This document shows, in pieces, positions 14,491 through 17,737 of a DNA stretch of 17,737 nucleotides (the stretch's first letter is position 1; every line of letters begins with the position of its first letter). This stretch comes from an uncultured Collinsella sp. (GTDB lineage Bacteria; Actinomycetota; Coriobacteriia; Coriobacteriales; Coriobacteriaceae), in the NCBI GenBank assembly GCA_900547025.1, contig UREZ01000035.1:1-17737 (forward strand), read 5' to 3'. The position numbers were made by a program, and so were the translations under genes. The notes beneath the pieces were generated by a model. It was not told the DNA's origin. It did no database searches and saw only the letters and a program-made list of their open reading frames with translations.

Positions 14491-15411
14491 ATGGCCGACA
14501 ATCGCAAGCGTGCGCCTCGTGGCGGCAAGCAGGCCGCTTCTGGCTCGCGTCCGATTCGCCGCAACGACCGCGCTGCCGCTCCCAAGGGCCAGCGCGAGCG
14601 CTCCCAAGCCCAGGCTGCGCGTCCGCAGCGAGATCGCAACCGTGACAACGTTCAGGTCTCCAAGGGCGAGTTTATCGAAGGCCGCCGTGCTGCCGCCGAG
14701 GCGCTGCGTACCGGCTTTCCCGTCAAGTGCGCGCTCATCGCCGAGGGCGGGGAGCGCGATGCCGCCTTGTCGCGCCTGGTCGACGACCTCAACGCTGCAG
14801 GCGTCCGCATTAAGTATGTGCCGCGCGCGCAGCTCGATGCGCTGTCGAGCCATGGCGCTCACCAGGGCATTGCGCTCGAGGTTGGCAACTTCCCCTATGC
14901 CGATGTCGCCGATATTCTCGACCGCGCGGGTGACGGACCTGCGCTTGTCGTCGTGCTCGACCATGTGACCGACGATGGCAACTTTGGTGCGATCGTGCGC
15001 TCCGCCGAGGTCGTGGGCGCGGCGGGCGTCGTCGTCGCCAACAAGCGCGCCGCCGGTGTGACCGTCGGCAGCTATAAGACTTCTGCCGGCGCCGTCATGC
15101 ACCTGCCCATCGCGCAGGTTCCCAACATTGCCCGTGCGCTCGATGACCTCAAGGCCGCCGGCTTTTGGGTGGGTGGCGCTTCCGAGCACGCCGAGGGCAG
15201 CTGCTGGGATGCTCCCTTCGAGGGCCGCGTGGCGCTCGTCATGGGCTCCGAGGGCGACGGCATCTCGCGACTGGTGCTCGAGAAATGCGACTTCTTGACC
15301 AAGCTTCCCCAGCGCGGCATGACCGAGAGTCTCAACGTTGCCCAGGCGACCACCGCGCTGTGCTTTGAGTGGCTGCGCCGCAATGCCGGCGAGCTCATGG
15401 GGGAGGAGTAG
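14491..15411 (+). CDS. rlmB: 23S rRNA (guanosine-2'-O-)-methyltransferase RlmB (SpoU/TrmH family)
   Basis: The 306-residue SPOUT methyltransferase is expected to methylate the ribose of G2251 (E. coli numbering) in the 23S P-loop. The N-terminal 55 residues are a basic, Arg/Lys/Gln/Ala-rich, probably disordered extension. A SpoU substrate-binding domain follows (about 56-140), then the knotted SAM-binding domain with VVLDHVTDDGNFGAIVRSAE, GSEGDGISR (252-260) and ESLNVAQATTA (279-289). ATG 14491 has AAGGAGG 7 bases upstream (14477-14483). The next gene starts 3 bases after its stop. Other SpoU members such as TrmH are less likely given the cysS neighbour and the substrate-binding domain. Confidence 0.93.
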   Translation: MADNRKRAPRGGKQAASGSRPIRRNDRAAAPKGQRERSQAQAARPQRDRNRDNVQVSKGEFIEGRRAAAEALRTGFPVKCALIAEGGERDAALSRLVDDLNAAGVRIKYVPRAQLDALSSHGAHQGIALEVGNFPYADVADILDRAGDGPALVVVLDHVTDDGNFGAIVRSAEVVGAAGVVVANKRAAGVTVGSYKTSAGAVMHLPIAQVPNIARALDDLKAAGFWVGGASEHAEGSCWDAPFEGRVALVMGSEGDGISRLVLEKCDFLTKLPQRGMTESLNVAQATTALCFEWLRRNAGELMGEE

Positions 15412-15414
15412 CGC

Positions 15415-16092
15415 ATGTCCAAGAAGAACCGCGCCAAGTCCAAGGCCAAGCGCTTTGGCGAGGGCTCGGCCAAGCCGATTGTTTCGGCCGCGACCTATGG
15501 CGTGGGCGGCAATGCGTTTGCGCAGGCCATCGCCGATCCGGTCTCGACGGTGCACTCCAATAAGCCCGAGCTGCTGGTGGTCGACGGTTACAACGTGATT
15601 CACTGCACGCCGCGCTACGAAAAGCTCATCTACGACCATTCCGACGATCCATATTCCAGCGACGTCCACGATATGGCGCGCACCGCGCTCATCAACGATG
15701 TTGCCGCGTTTGCCCAGGGCCGCTACGAGGCTGTGATTGTGTTTGACGGCGCGGGCAATATCTCCAGCGAGCGCCCCAACCTGCCGGCCCGCGGCGTGCG
15801 TATCGAGTTCTCGCCGACGGGCGTCTCTGCCGATACCGTGGTACAGAAGCTCTGCATCGAGGCGCGCGAGGAAGGCCGCGCGTGCTCCGTGGTGTCGAGC
15901 GACGGCACGATCCAGGCCGTCGTCATGGGCAAGGGTGTTACGCGCATCTCGAGCCGTATGCTGGTGGACGAGATCAAACAGATCGATAACGACGTTCACG
16001 AGGCAGAGGAAGCTCCGCAAATCAAGATGACTCTGGGCAGCCGCCTGAGTCCCGATGCCCTGGCCAAGCTCAAGGCCCTGCGCGGACGGTAG
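15415..16092 (+). CDS. yacP: NYN-domain RNA-binding protein, YacP/Rae1-like endoribonuclease
   Basis: The 225-residue protein contains a PIN-like NYN domain beginning with LLVVDGYNVIH (53-63), where D57 and N60 are expected catalytic or metal-site residues. VIVFDGAGN and a later SSDGTIQAVV supply further acidic positions of the fold. Family knowledge: B. subtilis Rae1 (YacP, about 170 residues) is a ribosome-associated endoribonuclease. This protein has an extra N-terminal basic region (MSKKNRAKSKAKRFG) plus a linker of about 50 residues, and a C-terminal helix rich in Lys/Leu. The ribosome site GGAGGAG overlaps the end of rlmB. The gene order rlmB-yacP is conserved in Gram-positive bacteria and supports the call. 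Confidence 0.88.
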   Translation: MSKKNRAKSKAKRFGEGSAKPIVSAATYGVGGNAFAQAIADPVSTVHSNKPELLVVDGYNVIHCTPRYEKLIYDHSDDPYSSDVHDMARTALINDVAAFAQGRYEAVIVFDGAGNISSERPNLPARGVRIEFSPTGVSADTVVQKLCIEAREEGRACSVVSSDGTIQAVVMGKGVTRISSRMLVDEIKQIDNDVHEAEEAPQIKMTLGSRLSPDALAKLKALRGR

Positions 16093-16093
16093 G

Positions 16094-16127
16094 GGAGTTG
16101 GCGGGGCAATGCTGCCTTGCTAACTCC
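16094..16127 (+). terminator. Hairpin at the convergent yacP / HTH-kinase ends
   Basis: GGAGTTGGCGGGGCA (16094-16108) can pair along its full length with TGCCTTGCTAACTCC (16113-16127) through 15 pairs, three of them G-U, with loop ATGC. It starts 2 bases after the yacP stop and covers the stop codon of the convergent gene (16120-16122). No T-run follows on either strand, so it is an atypical terminator or a 3'-end stabilising stem. The wobble pairs work only in plus-strand RNA, so it belongs to the yacP transcript. Confidence 0.6.
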
Positions 16128-17460
16128 ATTCAGCGATGTCGATCATTCTTTCGAGGCGCCACGTTAACGCCTCTTTTAGATAAGGCAGTCTCGCTGCTAG
16201 GGCATCGTTTTTAGACAGAATCTCGATTGCCTCGTCGACAAAACCATCGAGTTTGCCCCCGTCAAACCAGCTCATATCCTCAACAAGCAACATTTGTTTC
16301 GCGGGACTTGAATGGAACTGCGCGCTGGCAAAACTGTGCTCTCCTGCCCTAAGCTCCTCTAGAGATATGTTGCACCAGAGCGATGAGCCCGAATCGAAGA
16401 TGGGGGCTGGTCTGCAGGCCAGTGAGTTGACGTTTCGCACGAGGCCGAAGTTGCGCCAATGACGATCGTAGTTGGCGATGATGTCGTCGCACGCGATCAT
16501 GCGGTCAAGGGCATCCTTGACGCCTGCCACCCCGAGCTCCTCGCAGTTTGCTACGTATCGCTCGTAGTCGGTTAGTCGTTCATCTGCGTTTGCGTGCTGG
16601 TTTACATAGAACGCAGGGACATACTCTTCTTCATCAGTTAAGAAGACATCGCATATGCTCAGGGCGGAAGTGCCCGTGCCCTCGAGTGAGTAAGGCACAT
16701 AATCGCAGGCGTTTAGGATGCGACGGTGGAGCGCGGTCGCCACCAGCTCGTTATAAGGTTCCTGGTTCAGGTGCGCTCCTGCCTTATGCAGAATTCGACG
16801 CCCGCCCTCGCACGTCCAGTACTTTTGAAGATTGCCGTCCGACGTGTTATCGGGCTTTGCGGCAGCCGCTTTTCCCTCTGGGGCAAAGGGCGCAATGGAC
16901 AGCGAGACGTCATCAAAGGCGTTATTGAAGAAGTTAATATCTTCCCACGCGAGACCGGAACCTTGGGGTCTAATCCAATACTGGTCGGATAGGGAGAGGC
17001 CAAGATTTCGCTGTACGAGTTCATCGGGAACATCGACTGCGGCTTCTGCAAGCAGGGAGGCTAGCCCAATGCGTGCGAGCGGAATACCGCGGCCGCGCCA
17101 CCAGATGCGGAAGGAGTCGAGCGATATGGGGCTATTAGGGCCAAATACTCCAATAGGGGCGTGGGCGTAATCGATGTCGGCGCCGATGTGGGTGAAGTCT
17201 TTTCGCGATGTGCTGTAGACCAGTTGGGCTACTTCGTGCGTGCGGTTCATGAGGGTAAATGCGACTTCGCTTTTCCCATGCCCACGACGAGGTCGTCCCC
17301 CTCTTTTGGTTGCGGAGCGGAGTCGCGCGTCTACGCTGTCTTTGTCGATGAGCCACACGCCAGAAGCCTTGCGGGCGGTCAGCGCGCCGTTCTTAATGAG
17401 CTCCTGCACCCTGCGCGGGCTGATGCCGAGCAGCTCGGCTGCTTCCTTGGTAGTCAACAT
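16120..17460 (-). CDS. Fusion of excisionase-like helix-turn-helix and HipA-like kinase
   Basis: The 446-residue protein begins with a MerR/excisionase-type HTH (MLTTKEAAELLGISPRRVQE, about 1-45), a basic linker (TKRGGRPRRGHGK, 51-63), then a divergent HipA-like region. Suggestive kinase features are SLSDQYWIRP (156-165), a lysine at RRILHKAG (K226), the catalytic-loop-like NYDRHWRNFG with D332, H334 and N337 (compare HipA D-x-H-x-K-N), and DSG (356-358) in PIFDSGSSLW at the metal-binding position. Inference: a toxin-like or regulatory kinase carrying its own DNA-binding domain. ATG 17460 has a GAAGGG ribosome site. No separate antitoxin gene lies beside it. GC content is lower than in the flanking core genes, which suggests acquisition by transfer. 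It is convergent with yacP. Confidence 0.75.
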   Translation of the reverse strand: MLTTKEAAELLGISPRRVQELIKNGALTARKASGVWLIDKDSVDARLRSATKRGGRPRRGHGKSEVAFTLMNRTHEVAQLVYSTSRKDFTHIGADIDYAHAPIGVFGPNSPISLDSFRIWWRGRGIPLARIGLASLLAEAAVDVPDELVQRNLGLSLSDQYWIRPQGSGLAWEDINFFNNAFDDVSLSIAPFAPEGKAAAAKPDNTSDGNLQKYWTCEGGRRILHKAGAHLNQEPYNELVATALHRRILNACDYVPYSLEGTGTSALSICDVFLTDEEEYVPAFYVNQHANADERLTDYERYVANCEELGVAGVKDALDRMIACDDIIANYDRHWRNFGLVRNVNSLACRPAPIFDSGSSLWCNISLEELRAGEHSFASAQFHSSPAKQMLLVEDMSWFDGGKLDGFVDEAIEILSKNDALAARLPYLKEALTWRLERMIDIAEWS

Positions 17461-17470
17461 CGCGAAACCC

Positions 17471-17530
17471 TTCGCCAGAACGAATAGTTTTATATAGCCA
17501 ATTGTAATTAAAACTATTCGTTCTGGCGAA
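17471..17530. promoter_or_regulatory. Perfect 22-bp inverted repeat upstream of the HTH-kinase gene, probable operator
   Basis: Bases 17471-17492 are the exact reverse complement of 17509-17530, separated by 16 AT-rich bases. The outer half of each arm contains TTCGCCAGAACGAA. The inner arm and spacer hold a TATAAA/TATATA -10-like sequence on the minus strand, 30 bases before the start codon; no good -35 is seen. The repeat begins 10 bases upstream of the ATG. It is most simply a self-regulatory operator for the encoded HTH, but it could also form a 5'-leader hairpin. Confidence 0.7.
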
Positions 17531-17624
17531 TGGTTTTAAGATTGAGGGCGCACTGACAGAAATGAACGGGCCTGGTACGCGCTGTTGCTGGATTTTGCAT
17601 ATTTATATAACGCCGTGCGGCCTG

Positions 17625-17653
17625 TTGCGCCCCGTCCGCAATTCCATTATTCT
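17625..17653 (+). promoter_or_regulatory. Possible tRNA-Thr promoter
   Basis: TTGCGC (17625-17630) and TATTCT (17648-17653) are spaced 17 bases apart, and the predicted start would lie about 20 bases before the tRNA. An alternative is the TATATAAC at 17604-17611, further upstream. Neither box set is strong. Confidence 0.3.
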
Positions 17654-17683
17654 TAACAGGCTTCGCGCGAAAGCGCCAAGTGT

Positions 17684-17737
17684 GCCAGTGTGGCGCAACG
17701 GTAGCGCAACTGATTTGTAATCAGTGGGTTGCAGGTT
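17684..17737 (+). tRNA. tRNA-Thr (anticodon UGU), 3' end outside window
   Basis: The acceptor 5' strand GCCAGTG (17684-17690), a GCGC/GCGC D-stem, and the anticodon stem ACTGA/TCAGT around loop TTTGTAA are present. The anticodon TGT is at 17716-17718 and reads ACA (Thr). The variable loop and the start of the T-arm (GCAGGTT) are visible before the window ends, so about 22 bases including the 3' acceptor strand are missing. Confidence 0.93.

Noticed and set aside
14467..16020. 517-codon minus-strand frame opposite rlmB and yacP
   Set aside because: It spans two well-identified genes and their junction, and has the composition expected of an antisense shadow.
17684..17737. tRNA-Thr as an integration site that delivered the HTH-kinase gene
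   Set aside because: Integrases normally use the 3' end of a tRNA, which points away from the kinase gene and lies outside the window; no integrase or attachment repeat is seen.
1..17737. CRISPR arrays or insertion sequences
   Set aside because: No regularly spaced direct repeats, transposase-like proteins or terminal inverted repeats with target duplications were found.

Overview
The window is high-GC bacterial DNA with tightly packed genes, GC-rich third codon positions and Shine-Dalgarno-led starts. The gene set fits an anaerobic actinobacterium of the class Coriobacteriia, most likely Collinsella or a close relative. It includes a giant 2-hydroxyacyl-CoA dehydratase activase-like protein, ClpC, an M20C dipeptidase (PepD), DisA, and the block ispD-ispF-cysS-rlmB-yacP. 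The genus is an inference from gene content and codon usage, because no 16S gene or other marker is present.

Layout. Positions 1-3142 hold the 3' part of a very large dehydratase-activase-like gene, overlapped by a TetR-family regulator. Positions 3143-5977 hold a leader with hairpins and clpC, followed by a terminator. Positions 6192-7649 hold pepD, closed by a strong terminator. On the minus strand, 9552-7777 is a hipB-hipA toxin-antitoxin operon. Its promoter lies between the arms of a 15-bp inverted repeat, with a third copy of the same site upstream. Also on the minus strand, 10440-9672 is mntP (manganese efflux), preceded by a yybP-ykoY type manganese riboswitch with an intrinsic terminator. 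Positions 10598-12877 carry disA, ispD and ispF, overlapping or nearly so, then cysS follows 3 bases later and ends at 14347. An intergenic element at 14354-14456 folds into a nested hairpin of 35 possible base pairs. rlmB and a yacP/rae1-like NYN gene follow. On the minus strand, 17460-16120 is a single-gene fusion of an excisionase-like helix-turn-helix with a HipA-like kinase, preceded by a perfect 22-bp inverted repeat. The window ends inside a tRNA-Thr(UGU).

How the parts relate. disA makes c-di-AMP. ispD and ispF are two steps of the MEP isoprenoid pathway. cysS, rlmB and yacP serve translation and RNA metabolism, so 10598-16092 is a housekeeping operon of a type conserved in many Gram-positive bacteria. 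The pepD, hipBA and mntP cassette lies between clpC and disA, which are closer together in many Firmicutes. The two HipA-type modules look like accessory additions; the fused one at the right has visibly lower GC than the core genes.

Most worth attention: the HTH-HipA kinase fusion with its 22-bp palindrome, the structured element between cysS and rlmB, the three-site hipBA operator, the manganese riboswitch with its mutually exclusive terminator, and a reading-frame anomaly inside hipB.
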